Positions 8,516 through 16,944 of a stretch of 64,000 bases of DNA are shown one piece after another (the first letter of the stretch is position 1; each line of letters opens with the position of its first letter). Source of the DNA: DASQHW01 sp963837155 (GTDB taxonomy: Bacteria; Actinomycetota; Acidimicrobiia; IMCC26256; PALSA-610); the NCBI GenBank assembly GCA_963837155.1, contig CAWIMB010000002.1, positions 3,100,001 through 3,164,000 of the forward strand, read 5' to 3'. Both the position numbers and the translations under genes were made by a program. Under the pieces are notes generated by a model. That model ran no database searches, was not told the origin of the DNA, and worked only from the letters and a program-made list of their open reading frames with translations.

Positions 8516-9948
8516 TCAGACGCCCTCGACCGCGTCGAGTCTGCCCGAATGGATCGCCTCCGCGAACGCCTCATAGTCCTGCTGGTTCTGATCGGCGTAG
8601 CGGTCGGAGAAGTCGGCGACCGACTGATCGAACCGATCCTTCTTGCCGAGGTACGCTGCGAGCGCGATGGGGTCGCCCGATCGGGCGTGCGCCCGGGCCA
8701 GCGTCCGGCCGCAGATGCCTGCGTAAAACGAGAGCGTGGGCGGGCCCATTGTCTCGACGACGGCCGACCCCTTCATGTCGCGGAGTTGCCGCCAGTACAT
8801 GTAGCGGTTGGCCTGGTAACCCTTCGTCCAACCCAAGAAGATGTCGCTTGCCGCTTGCATCATCCGCTGGCCCTGCACGACCCGTTCGCCCGGCTGCGCG
8901 TGACGGCTCTTCGGGAGATGGTCCTCCAGCACCGAAGCGGTCGCTTCCTTTACCTGCAAGAAGAGCGGATCTTGTTGATCACGTCCCTGGAGGAGAACGA
9001 TGAACGCTCGTGTGCCGACACTCCCGACACCCACAACCTTGCGCGCCATGTCGACGATCTCGAAGCGCTCGAGCAGCCGGCGCCGATCCTCCTGCAGCGT
9101 GCCGCGGTAGGCGCGAAACTGCTCGTGAATGGCGCGCTCGATCTCGTCGATCGAGAGACCGACGCTCGACGCAAGGTCTCGCAAGGGCACGACGATCGGT
9201 GCCTGGCTGACGATCCGGTAGCGGCCGTCGACCTTCTCTGCGAGCTTCGAAAGCGCCTGCAAGCTGTCGCGGGTGTGTGCCTTCCGTGCGACCTTCTCGG
9301 CTCCCTTCTCGACCCCCTTGGCGACGGCCTTCTTCCCCGCTTTCTTTTCGCTGCGCGCCGCGCCCTTGATCGCGCGCATGAGTTCGTCTTCGGACAGGTG
9401 TGCATACCAGATCTGCAGTGTTCCCATTTCGGCAAACCCGGCCATCGCCTCCCGGTAGGCCCTTGCCGACGCGTAGAGTTGCCTCACGCGCTGTCGGCCT
9501 TGGTCAAGCCGTTGTTGCGCGTGGCGATCGTGAAGCTCGCCGCCATGCGCTTCACGTCGTACTCGAAGGGCCCGGGGAGCGTCTCGTCGAAGTCGTTCAG
9601 ACCGAACAGCAATGTCCGCTCGGGCGAGGCGAAGACGCCGAAGTTCGACAGATGCGCGTCGCCGCAGAGCTGCACCTCGAGTCCCGCCGTCGGAGTGCCC
9701 TTCAGGTCGGCCGCCATGATCTTCGCCGCGCCCCGATAGAAGGTGAACGGCGAGACCATCATCCGGCCGTGACGGACAGGCACGAGATCGGCCTCTCGGG
9801 TTGCGTTCTGTTCCTCGAGCAAACCGACGGGGTCGGGCCGGCCCGGAGCAGGCTTCCATCCCTCGTGGCCCGATGGCGGAACCTGCTCGCGTGCGGCCTT
9901 CCCGCGCGCCACTCGCTCGTCGACGTTCGGATGCACGACCATGGTCAT
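8516..9948 (-). CDS. DUF2252-family protein (kinase-like), frameshifted
   Basis: Joined frames give about 477 residues, the usual DUF2252 size. The first frame carries RHGRMMVSPFTFYRGAA and QLCGDAHLSNFGVFASPE, then LNDFDETLPGPFEYDVKRMAAS, the conserved core that resembles the catalytic face of phosphotransferase-fold proteins (GDAHLSN, DFDE). The second frame has a lysine/alanine-rich insert, IVDMARKVVGVGSVGTRAF and the C-terminal DMKGS and ARAHARSGD motifs. The switch is near 9490. The gene starts 10 nt after the three-helix protein gene and is probably cotranscribed. Function is unknown; the family is often linked to stress islands. Confidence 0.85.
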
Positions 9949-9958
9949 GATGTCGCTC

Positions 9959-10270
9959 CTATTGGACTTCGGTTCGTCGTCCGGCCGCGGAGTTCAAGGC
10001 TGAACGCCGTCGGCAGAGGCGCGCCCACACGCGCCTCTCGACGAAGATCGGCACGAACTGAGTGACCCTCGCCGCCGAGTACGCGGCAAACTCCTCTTCG
10101 ACCTCGGCCGTGATATGGGCGGCGTCGAAACCTTCCCCGAGTCGCGTGCGCAGAGAGCGCACGATCAACTCGACTTGCCGTGTGACCGCTCCGGTCCCGA
10201 TCGAGGCAAGCACGAGGCGCTCTCAGGCTGTTTCAGGTTTTGGGAATCGGTGTCGAGCCACGACCGCCAT
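9959..10270 (-). CDS. Three-helix-bundle dimerisation-domain protein, with in-frame TGA after 15 codons
   Basis: The conserved part, from a GTG at 10213, is an 84-residue helical protein with FDAAHITAEVEEEFAAYSAARVTQFVPIFVERRVWARL, the pattern of the small actinobacterial three-helix dimerisation domain. A better start is the ATG at 10270, preceded by GGGGAG. That frame reads 15 codons, meets TGA at 10225-10223, and continues in the same frame into the GTG ORF. So either the gene carries a nonsense change or base error, or a short leader peptide precedes a GTG start. The stress motif lies 51 nt before 10270. It heads an operon with DUF2252. Confidence 0.65.
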
Positions 10271-10321
10271 GATCTCCCCTGGTCACGGTCATCCGAGTGT
10301 CGCCGCCGGTCCGTCCCGACC

Positions 10322-10337
10322 GCTATCCGGATTCGGC
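10322..10337 (-). promoter_or_regulatory. GGATAGC motif copy b-minus, before three-helix/DUF2252
   Basis: Exact GCCGA-N4-GGATAGC (N4 = ATCC) on the minus strand, 51 nt before the ATG at 10270. It forms a divergent pair with the copy at 10347. Confidence 0.75.
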
Positions 10338-10346
10338 ATAAGCGCT

Positions 10347-10362
10347 GCCGATTCGGGATAGC
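10347..10362 (+). promoter_or_regulatory. GGATAGC motif copy b-plus, before aquaporin
   Basis: Exact GCCGA-N4-GGATAGC (N4 = TTCG) on the plus strand, 31 nt before the aquaporin ATG at 10394. Confidence 0.78.
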
Positions 10363-10393
10363 CGCGCCGGGCGTCTCGGCTCATGGTTGCGAC

Positions 10394-11237
10394 ATGAGTC
10401 CGAAGACTGACTCCGACACCGCGCGTAGCGAATTGCTCGACTTGTCCGGCGTCTTGGGCCATCACCTCGAGACATTTCAGGAGGCGGTCGAGGACTTCCA
10501 GGATTCGTCACAAGAGTGGCGGCGCCTGTTCTCCGAGCTCCTCGGCACGTTCTTCCTCGTGCTCGTCGCTGCGGGCGGCGGCATGATGAGCCAGGCATTC
10601 CCCGGCACGATCAGTCGCACCGCCGCGGTCGTCGCGCCAGGCCTCATGGTGCTGGCGATCATCTTGTTCATGGGCAAGGTCTCGGGCGCGCATCTCAACC
10701 CGGCGATCAGCGTCGCGTTCGCGTTACGTCGAGACTTCCCGTGGGCGCGGGTCCCGGGATACATCGTGGTCCAGCTCGGAGGTGCCGCGCTCGCCGCGTG
10801 GTTCCTCCAGGCAGTCGCGGACGTCTCGGCGTTCTACGGCTCGAACTACCCGGCGACTGGCTTCTCGAGTGCCGACGCGTTCTGGATGGAGCTTGTCCTC
10901 ACGTTCGGGCTCGTCAGCGTCATCTTGGGTACGGCATCGGGGGCGCAGAACCTCGGCGTCATCGGCGCGATTGGCGTCGGCGGTTACATCGCGCTCGGCA
11001 GGCCTCTGGGGCAGTCCGATCTCGGGCGCGTCGATGAATCCGGCGCGCACGTTCGGACCCGATTTGGTCGGGGCCGACTTCACGTCCTATTGGGTGTACA
11101 TCGCAGGACCGCTTGCGGGCGCTGTCGTTGCAGTCGGCACGGCGTACATCTTGCGGGGCCGAGGCGGTGGTCGCGCCGGCTCCGGCGCCGCGCAAGGCGC
11201 GCTCAACACCCAAGTCGTGCTACCAGACCAAGCCTGA
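10394..11237 (+). CDS. Aquaporin / MIP-family channel, frameshifted
   Basis: About 281 residues after joining frames. A soluble ~35-residue N-terminal extension precedes six helices. The first pore motif is SGAHLNPAISVAF and the second is SGASMNPARTFGPDL, so both NPA boxes of the water/glycerol channel fold are present. The helix-5 region reads GVIGAIGVGGYIAL, then the frame breaks. CTCGGCAGG near 10997 would encode the expected ALAGLWGS if one G were removed, and the span is 3n+1. It stands alone under the plus-strand motif. A role in osmotic stress or small-solute movement is inferred from family and context. Confidence 0.85.
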
Positions 11238-11277
11238 ACCCATACCGGGAGTTGCCGAATCCGGATCGTCCGCTCGC

Positions 11278-12309
11278 TCAGCTGACGGCGAGCTTTAACC
11301 TGTGGGCGAGCGTTGTGCTCGGCGACTCACCGAACAATGCTCGGTACTGACCGGCGAAGCGACTGAGATGCCAGAACCCAAAGTCGGAGGCGGCCCGGGT
11401 GACCGCGTCGCGCCTTGGCGCTCCCTCGATGAGCGCATGGCGCACCTCGTTGAGCGCCGCGATGCGTAGGTAAGCAGTCGGAGACATGCCGAAACACTCG
11501 TAGAAGGCTTGCCGTAGCCTTCGCTCCGACACCCCTGCTGCTCCGCAAAGCGCGGCAAGCGTCACGCTCTGGTAGCGCCTAGCAGCCGCAAATTCCTCGC
11601 ACGCTCTGACGACACGCACATAGTTGAGATGCGAGCGCGGTGTTCGTGGGTCACCACCATGATCAGCAGCCAAGCTACGAACCGCGATCTCGACCAAGGC
11701 GTCCGCGATTTCCTCGGCCTCCTCGACACTCGACGCCGACTTGCCTGTCTCGCGGACGGACGTCCTGAGGTCGCGCAGCCGGCGGCGCAGGCGTACTTCG
11801 TCGACAACAGCCCTCGAGTCAGACTTGCCGCGGCTCGGAAGATCGATCTCGACGCCGAGCGCTCGCGCCATCCGCTCCAACTCCGCGGTTCCGAAGGAGA
11901 TCGTCACGAACTGTAAGGGCCCGCCCGCGGCGGCGACTTCAGCCGCGCCACCGAAGACACGAGCGACTCCAGGAACGATCGGTTCACCGTTCATGTGCAC
12001 CGAAGACATCCGAGGTGACACCACCGCGAGCCCGACGCGCTCCTCGAGCGATTCACCGCTCGTCGCGAGAGGAAATGAGTAATCGCCCATGCTGGCAATC
12101 ACGCCGCCGACTTGGGCCGAGATGAGCTCCGCCCGAATCGTGCCCGCTCGCACGACCATGGGAGTCATGTGCGCGGTGGCAACTGGCTCTCGGAACTCGT
12201 CGATCGACGTGATCAGCCGACGGCTTGTCGCGGCCAGCGGGTCACCCGCGCCTGCGGTCGTCGGGCTGGTCACAGCAAGTAATTGGAGCAGGAGGCGCGG
12301 GGCCTCCAT
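11278..12309 (-). CDS. AraC-family transcriptional regulator
   Basis: A 343-residue protein. The N-terminal ~200 residues resemble the AraC_binding_2 sensing domain (VRAGTIRAELISAQVGG, then GLAVVSPR and a VARVFGGAAEV turn). The C-terminal ~110 residues are the double helix-turn-helix: LAALCGAAGVSERRLRQAF for the first, then the FGMSPTAYLRIAALNEVRHAL linker, and DFGFWHLSRFAGQYRALFGESPS for the second. No stress motif precedes it, so it is a candidate controller rather than a member of the surrounding set, although this is only proximity. Ligand unknown. Confidence 0.88.
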   Translation of the reverse strand: MEAPRLLLQLLAVTSPTTAGAGDPLAATSRRLITSIDEFREPVATAHMTPMVVRAGTIRAELISAQVGGVIASMGDYSFPLATSGESLEERVGLAVVSPRMSSVHMNGEPIVPGVARVFGGAAEVAAAGGPLQFVTISFGTAELERMARALGVEIDLPSRGKSDSRAVVDEVRLRRRLRDLRTSVRETGKSASSVEEAEEIADALVEIAVRSLAADHGGDPRTPRSHLNYVRVVRACEEFAAARRYQSVTLAALCGAAGVSERRLRQAFYECFGMSPTAYLRIAALNEVRHALIEGAPRRDAVTRAASDFGFWHLSRFAGQYRALFGESPSTTLAHRLKLAVS

Positions 12310-12392
12310 AGAGGAACGTGACGCCTCACCACGGGACTTTGGACCCGTCGCGGTAGGTCATCGCGACATCACCTGCCGCGCGCTCGATGACG

Positions 12393-13175
12393 TCAGCCGT
12401 TCCCGTCGACGAGCCGAATGCGCAAACGAGTGGCCTCTGCAATCGTCGCGTCCGCGTCGACACGCGCGCGAGCGAGCAATGTCGGCGCGACGAGCCCCTT
12501 CGCGGCGAGCACGCCCACGGCGGCGTCGACCTCGCTCTCGTCGAGGAGGCGCGCATCGAGCAACGCGACGATTACTTGCGTCGCGACAACTGGCGCGGCT
12601 TGCGCGGTCGCGAGCACCTCGAGCATCGCGACACCGCGTCGCGCGGCGGCGCGCTCGGCCACGCGCGCGGCGGCCGAAGTAGCGGCGAGGTCGGGTCCGA
12701 CGACCAGCATCGTTTCCCGCTCGAGGCAGCCAAACACGATGGGAAACCCGCCTGACTCGAGCACCGCGTCGAGGAGGTCGGTCGCCCACTTGGCTTGTAC
12801 CAACATGAGCAACGCCGATGTGCCCGGCTCGATGAGCAGCCCGAGACGCTCGATCCCGTCGAGATCGATGCCGACCTCCCACGACCTGAGTTGCCCGATC
12901 AGCCCGTCGCTGACGAAGCCCGACTCGGGGCTGGCGTCGACAAGAAGCTGCCAGAGCGTCGAGACGGCGGGGTCCGCCGCGACAGCGTCGAGATCAGCGT
13001 CTCCGCGATGGGCTTTGAACGTGCCGTCCGGATCCTTCGACACGAAGAGCACGTCGAGAATCCGGAGGATGCCGCGCCCACGGAGCCGCTCGAGATGTTG
13101 CGCGAGCTCGGGCTCCAACGATTCCTGCGTGTCGAACCCGAAGGCGATCATGTCTACCGAGCCGGCGACTTCCAT
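12393..13175 (-). CDS. DUF6325-like protein with long C-terminal extension
   Basis: A 260-residue protein. Residues 1-140 resemble the DUF6325 protein at 7985: GSVDMIAFGFDTQ, ILRILDVLFVSKDPDGT and a TSALLMLVQAKWATDLLDAVLESGG segment align in order. The remaining 120 residues are alanine-rich helices ending in a SHOCT-like LLDARLLDESEVDAA. The ATG at 13175 lacks a good ribosome site. An ATG at 13250, 52 nt after the stress motif and near GAGGGGA, reads 20 codons in the same frame before a TGA, so a leader peptide or damaged 5' end is possible. Function unknown. Confidence 0.7.
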   Translation of the reverse strand: MEVAGSVDMIAFGFDTQESLEPELAQHLERLRGRGILRILDVLFVSKDPDGTFKAHRGDADLDAVAADPAVSTLWQLLVDASPESGFVSDGLIGQLRSWEVGIDLDGIERLGLLIEPGTSALLMLVQAKWATDLLDAVLESGGFPIVFGCLERETMLVVGPDLAATSAAARVAERAAARRGVAMLEVLATAQAAPVVATQVIVALLDARLLDESEVDAAVGVLAAKGLVAPTLLARARVDADATIAEATRLRIRLVDGNG

Positions 13176-13302
13176 CCGGGCCCAAATTCAGCCGGCGCGG
13201 GAAAGCGCGTCGGCTGTCGTGCCCGTCACGAAGAAGCGCTCACCCATCATCAGTCCCCTCGTCGACTTCGACCTCGATCATGCTGCGACAGCTGGTGCCA
13301 CC

Positions 13303-13318
13303 GCTATCCTGATTCGGC
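13303..13318 (-). promoter_or_regulatory. GGATAGC motif copy c-minus, before DUF6325-like
   Basis: Exact GCCGA-N4-GGATAGC (N4 = ATCA) on the minus strand, 52 nt before the ATG at 13250 and 127 nt before the ATG at 13175. Confidence 0.73.
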
Positions 13319-13334
13319 ATCTTGGAGTTGGCGC

Positions 13335-13350
13335 GCCGAATGTGGATAGC
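13335..13350 (+). promoter_or_regulatory. GGATAGC motif copy c-plus, before SulP
   Basis: Exact GCCGA-N4-GGATAGC (N4 = ATGT) on the plus strand, 33 nt before the SulP ATG. Second divergent motif pair. Confidence 0.78.
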
Positions 13351-13383
13351 CAGACCGCGTGTCGACGGTCGAGGCTCCACGAG

Positions 13384-15084
13384 ATGGATGCAACGAAGTC
13401 CGCCGTCGCGCGATGGATCCCGATCCTCGACTGGCTGCCGGGATATCGCCCCGCGTGGCTGACAGCCGACGTCGTCGCCGGACTTACCGTGTGGGCCCTG
13501 ATCGTGCCTGAGTCGATGGCGTACGCCGGCGTCGCCGGCGTACCCGTGCAATACGGTCTGTACTCGGTCCCGCTTGCCGTAGTGGCCTACGCGATTTTCG
13601 GGACTTCTCGCCAGCTGTTCGTCGGGCCGAGTTCCACCGTCGCCGCGCTGTCGGCCGCAACGGTCGCGCCGCTCGTTGTGTCATCCGGCGCCGACCCGGT
13701 GGCTCTCACTGCGGCGCTCGCGCTCGTCGTCGGCGTGTTGTACGTCGCGCTCGGGTTGCTCCGCATGGGTTGGGTCGCGCGCTTTTTCGCCAAGCCGGTG
13801 CTCGACGGTTTCATTGTGGGATTAGGCCTCTTCATCGCGGTGGGCCAACTTCCGAAGCTCGTCGGTGTCTCCAAGTCGGGTGGGAACACGCTGCACCAGC
13901 TGTTCTCGGTGATCGGCGACATCGGCTCGTGGAGCTGGGTCACCGTGGCCGTCGGCGCGAGTGGCCTCGCCGTGCTCTTCGTCCTCGGGCGATTCGTGCC
14001 TCGCGCGCCGGCCGCGTTGATCGTCGTCGCCGTCTCGATCGTCGTCGCAAAGGCGTTCGATCTGTCCAGCCACGGCGTGGCGATCGTCGGGCCGGTACCG
14101 ACCGGCTTTCACTTCGTTCCGTGGACCGGTGTCACGGGTTCGACACTGGTGGACATGGTGCCGGGGGCGTTGGGAATCGTGATTGTGGGCTTCGCGCAGT
14201 CCGTCGCGATCTCAAAGGCGTACGCGTCGAAATACGCGTACAAGATCGACGCCAATCAGGAGTTGCTCGCCTACGGCGCCGCCTCGATCGGCGCGGGCGC
14301 GCTGCAGGGATACACCGTCACCGGGAGCCTGTCGAAGTCGGCAGCAGCCGACGACGCGGGAGCGAAGACTCCGTTGCTTCTCGTGGTCGTGTCACTCATG
14401 GTGTTGCTCACAATCCTGTTCATCGCGGGCGTCTTCGAGTACCTGCCCGAGGCCACTCTCGCCGCCGTCGTCATCTACGCCGTGTCGGGAATGATCAACT
14501 TCTCCAAGCTGAAGCGGCTCTGGGACGCGCGCGTCGTCGACTTCTGGCTCGCGATCGCCGCGCTCGCGGGCGTTGTTCTCATCAACATTCTCCCCGGCAT
14601 CGTCATCGGCGTCGGCCTCAGTCTGGTGTTGTTCATCCATCGCCTCGACCATCCGCACACTGCGACGCTCGGTCGCAATGCCGACGGAAGCGCATACGCC
14701 GACCTCGCGGAACATCCCGAGTTCGCCTCCGTGCCAGGACTCATCGTGTTCCGGTTCGACGCGCCGCTGATCTTCGCCAACGCCGAAGAGTTCGCCGACG
14801 GTCTCGAGGGCGTCGTGACCGCGTGCGTGCCGCCTCCCATGGCCGTCGTCCTCGACCTCGAGTCGACGTACGAGATCGACACCACCGGAACCGACGCGCT
14901 GCTGCAGGTCAGGCACACGCTCGATGACCGAGGGATCCGCCTACTCGTCGCGCGACCGCGGGCGTCGGTGCGAGACTTTCTCGACCGCACAGGAGCCGCC
15001 GAGAAGCTCGGACCGGAGAACATATTCGCGACGGTGGCGGCGGCGGTCGCGGCGGCAACACCGCGCACTGCCGATAGCGGATAG
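13384..15084 (+). CDS. SulP-family anion transporter with STAS domain
   Basis: A 566-residue protein. About a dozen membrane helices fill residues 20-420. They include the SulP signature region VWALIVPESMAYAGVAGVPVQYGLYSVP, the LFVGPSSTVAALSAATV segment and NQELLAYGAASIGAGALQGYTVTGSLSKSA. The cytoplasmic STAS domain covers about 440-560 (LIVFRFDAPLIFANAEEF, then VVLDLESTYEIDTTGTDAL). SulP carriers move sulfate, bicarbonate or related anions; sequence alone does not separate these. The start follows the plus-strand stress motif by 33 nt. The stop codon overlaps the next copy of the motif. Confidence 0.93.
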   Translation: MDATKSAVARWIPILDWLPGYRPAWLTADVVAGLTVWALIVPESMAYAGVAGVPVQYGLYSVPLAVVAYAIFGTSRQLFVGPSSTVAALSAATVAPLVVSSGADPVALTAALALVVGVLYVALGLLRMGWVARFFAKPVLDGFIVGLGLFIAVGQLPKLVGVSKSGGNTLHQLFSVIGDIGSWSWVTVAVGASGLAVLFVLGRFVPRAPAALIVVAVSIVVAKAFDLSSHGVAIVGPVPTGFHFVPWTGVTGSTLVDMVPGALGIVIVGFAQSVAISKAYASKYAYKIDANQELLAYGAASIGAGALQGYTVTGSLSKSAAADDAGAKTPLLLVVVSLMVLLTILFIAGVFEYLPEATLAAVVIYAVSGMINFSKLKRLWDARVVDFWLAIAALAGVVLINILPGIVIGVGLSLVLFIHRLDHPHTATLGRNADGSAYADLAEHPEFASVPGLIVFRFDAPLIFANAEEFADGLEGVVTACVPPPMAVVLDLESTYEIDTTGTDALLQVRHTLDDRGIRLLVARPRASVRDFLDRTGAAEKLGPENIFATVAAAVAAATPRTADSG

Positions 15085-15111
15085 CGGAATCCAATCACCG
15101 CGCGAATACTG
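15052..15111 (+). repeat. 60-bp duplicated promoter block, copy 1
   Basis: Sixty bases matching 15961-16020 at about 88% identity with no gaps. They run from GCGGCAACACCGCGC through the stress motif to CGCGCGAATACTG. This copy overlaps the last codons of SulP and serves the small membrane-protein gene at 15143. Confidence 0.85.
15070..15085 (+). promoter_or_regulatory. GGATAGC motif copy d, before PLDc_N-type gene
   Basis: Exact GCCGA-N4-GGATAGC (N4 = TAGC), 57 nt before the GTG at 15143. It overlaps the SulP stop codon. Confidence 0.75.
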
Positions 15112-15142
15112 GGGCCGTTCCCATCAGTTCCGAGGAGGCATC

Positions 15143-15373
15143 GTGCTCGCGTACGACTATCCGCTCATCAGTCTGTTCTTCCTCGTGTGCTGGTTCTTCT
15201 TCATATTCTCCGTGTTCTTCGGTGTGATCTGGGCATTCATCGACAACTTCCGCCGCCACGACCACAGCGGTTGGGCCAAGGCCGGATGGGCGTTCTTCAT
15301 CCTGATCCTCCCGCTGTTCGGCATGCTGATCTACCTCGCCGCGCGACCCGCACAGGCAGACGCGCTCGCCTGA
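15143..15373 (+). CDS. Small membrane protein, PLDc_N-like (two helices)
   Basis: A 76-residue protein starting at GTG with GAGGAGG ideally placed. The first helix has FFLVCWFFFIFSVFFGVIWAF. A short charged loop (NFRRHDHSGWAKAGW) precedes the second helix (AFFILILPLFGMLIYL). The two-helix form with a central charged loop and a P-FG-LIYL end matches the PLDc_N/SHOCT-type small membrane proteins of Actinobacteria, whose role is unknown. It lies under stress motif copy d, and the DUF2550-like gene follows 60 nt later. Confidence 0.8.
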   Translation: MLAYDYPLISLFFLVCWFFFIFSVFFGVIWAFIDNFRRHDHSGWAKAGWAFFILILPLFGMLIYLAARPAQADALA

Positions 15374-15433
15374 ACCGACGGCGATGATCCATGTGAGCAA
15401 TGCGCGTCACGTCGTGTACCCGAGGGAGGAACA

Positions 15434-15868
15434 ATGATCTGGGTGATCCTCGCGTGTCTCGGCGTGCCGCTGTGGCTCTGTGCGTTCGGTCTCTCGGTTC
15501 TGATAGTGCGCAATCGAACGCTGCGCCACCGTCGGGGGAACCTGAAGGTTCGACGTCGATCGTCGGGCAAGTCGCGGTGGATGCGCGGGTACGGCGTATG
15601 GGTGCGCGACGTCTTCGCGTTTCGCGGCAGCCCCGCGGCATGGACGGAGTCACTCGTTTGCGTGCGCGAGGTCGTCATGCTCGTTCCGTCCGAGGCGGAC
15701 TGCAAGAAGCTGCGCCGCCTCGGCGCGCCGCCGGCGATGGTGCGCTTCATCGATGATGACGGTGCTCCTGTCGATTTTGTAGCCGCGTCAGAGCACGCAC
15801 TCGACCTGCTCGGGCCGTTCGCGGCCACGGCGGCCGGGAAGGCACCCGCTTCCTCCGCCGACGTGTGA
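15434..15868 (+). CDS. DUF2550-like single-pass membrane protein
   Basis: A 144-residue protein with GAGGGAGGA before the ATG. One N-terminal helix (WVILACLGVPLWLCAFGLSVLIV) is followed by a basic stretch and a soluble domain. In that domain WMRGYGVWVRDVFAFRGSP and SLVCVREVVMLVP resemble the DUF2550 pattern of actinobacterial proteins. The similarity is modest, so the family name is tentative. It is probably cotranscribed with the small membrane protein upstream. Function unknown. Confidence 0.6.
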   Translation: MIWVILACLGVPLWLCAFGLSVLIVRNRTLRHRRGNLKVRRRSSGKSRWMRGYGVWVRDVFAFRGSPAAWTESLVCVREVVMLVPSEADCKKLRRLGAPPAMVRFIDDDGAPVDFVAASEHALDLLGPFAATAAGKAPASSADV

Positions 15869-15960
15869 TCCATGCGAAGAGCATTCGGCACGGCCGACGC
15901 GTCATCATCGCTGCATTGTCGGCCGCCGGAGTCCCGCGCCGCGTCGTGCGTAGCGCGGCG

Positions 15961-16020
15961 GCGGCAACACCGCGCCCTGCCGATAGCGGATAGCCGATTC
16001 CCAACAACGCGCGAATACTG
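15961..16020 (+). repeat. 60-bp duplicated promoter block, copy 2
   Basis: The second copy of the block at 15052-15111, 909 bp away, same orientation. It lies between the DUF2550-like gene and the small basic protein gene. The stress motif in the middle is fully conserved while flanking bases have drifted. Confidence 0.85.
15979..15994 (+). promoter_or_regulatory. GGATAGC motif copy e, before the small basic/SHOCT/PRMT run
   Basis: Exact GCCGA-N4-GGATAGC (N4 = TAGC), 70 nt before the ATG at 16065. Likely drives the five-gene run to 18373. Confidence 0.75.
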
Positions 16021-16064
16021 CGAGTGCCAGGAACGAGGAGTCCGCACTCGACAAGGAGAACGAC

Positions 16065-16211
16065 ATGCCGCTCGCACGACGACGCATCGGCGGCCCCGGA
16101 GTGATCGGCCCGCGTCCCGTCGCCCGTACTGCGGCCGTGGTCGGAACCGCGGCCGTCGTCTCACACGGAGTGGCGCGGCGCTCAGACCGCCGCGCGCGAC
16201 GCCGCATCTGA
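16065..16211 (+). CDS. Small very basic protein, 48 residues
   Basis: The ATG has AAGGAG 6 nt ahead. The protein begins MPLARRRIGGPG, has a central alanine/valine stretch with two copies of TAAVV (weak membrane helix or hinge) and ends in an arginine-rich tail (RRSDRRARRRI). The layout is like short proteins that often precede SHOCT genes in Actinobacteria. No function can be assigned; membrane association or nucleic-acid contact are both conceivable. Confidence 0.65.
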   Translation: MPLARRRIGGPGVIGPRPVARTAAVVGTAAVVSHGVARRSDRRARRRI

Positions 16212-16258
16212 CGCTGACCGCTCGGCTCTTCGGCCGAACGAACGAAAGGGAGTTTTCG

Positions 16259-16516
16259 ATGGGATTTAGACGAAGGACAAGGCGCCGGGCGCTCGTTGTC
16301 GGAGCGGTTGCCGGAGGGGCGATGGCTCACCACGCGAACAGGCAGGCCGCCCAGCAGCAGCAGGCGCCGGCCGACGACTACCAAGACCAAACGCAATATG
16401 CGCCGCCTCCGGCGGACCCGGCCGACGAGATCGAACACCTCGCGCAGTTGCACACCTCGGGCGCGCTCACCGACGAAGAATTCGCGGCGGCCAAGGCGAA
16501 GGCGCTCGGGACATGA
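16259..16516 (+). CDS. SHOCT-domain protein
   Basis: An 85-residue protein. An arginine-rich N-terminus and an alanine/glycine stretch (ALVVGAVAGGAMAHH) are followed by a QAAQQQQAP linker and a C-terminal SHOCT motif (IEHLAQLHTSGALTDEEFAAAKAKAL). SHOCT is a short oligomerisation-type motif often found at protein ends and common in stress-associated genes. Its stop overlaps the ATG of the next gene by 4 nt (ATGA), so the two are coupled. Confidence 0.88.
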   Translation: MGFRRRTRRRALVVGAVAGGAMAHHANRQAAQQQQAPADDYQDQTQYAPPPADPADEIEHLAQLHTSGALTDEEFAAAKAKALGT

Positions 16517-16929
16517 GTGACTCACGCAAAGACGTGCTCTTGAAGGCAATCGAGACCGAGGTCGGCAGCACATCGGTTGATCCGAAAACGCTGTTCGCCG
16601 ACGATGTCGTCGGTTGGTCGCCATTTGCCTCCGTGTCGGGGCTGCCGGCACTCGTTGCGCTCTTCGAGCTTCGCGAAACTGCGTTCTCCAACGTCGTTAT
16701 CGGCATACGCGGACTCGACGAAGTCGGCAACAAGGCGTTCGCCGAGTGGCTCATCGAAGCCGATCACACGGGGCCACTAGTCCTCGGCGAGGACGCCGTG
16801 TTGGAAGCAACGGGACGGCACGTCCAGTTGCCCGGCGTCACCGTGGCCGACTTCCACGACCGAAAAATCCGGTCGTTCCGTACGTACTTCGACGACGTCT
16901 CGCTGCTCGAGCAGATCGTCGGCGACTGA
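16513..16929 (+). CDS. SnoaL/NTF2-like protein
   Basis: A 138-residue protein with the cone-like alpha+beta pattern of the SnoaL/NTF2 superfamily. An N-terminal helix precedes LFADDVVGWSPFASVSG, then GNKAFAEWLIEADHTGPL, and the final strands VTVADFHDRKIRSFRTYFDDVSLLEQI. Family members are small-molecule binding proteins, isomerases or cyclases; no catalytic Asp/His pair stands out. It overlaps the SHOCT gene and is followed after 15 nt by the acetyltransferase gene. Confidence 0.8.
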   Translation: MSDSRKDVLLKAIETEVGSTSVDPKTLFADDVVGWSPFASVSGLPALVALFELRETAFSNVVIGIRGLDEVGNKAFAEWLIEADHTGPLVLGEDAVLEATGRHVQLPGVTVADFHDRKIRSFRTYFDDVSLLEQIVGD

Positions 16930-16944
16930 CGCGAGTCGGTCGCG

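Noticed and set aside
11254..11269. Near-match to the stress motif (GCCGAATCC then GGATCGTC)
   Set aside because: The second block is changed (GGATCG) and no plus-strand gene follows. It could be a dead copy but I do not count it.
10223..13188. TGA recoding (selenocysteine or Trp)
   Set aside because: TGA ends many normal genes here, there is no SECIS or Sel gene in view, and the proteins need no residue there.
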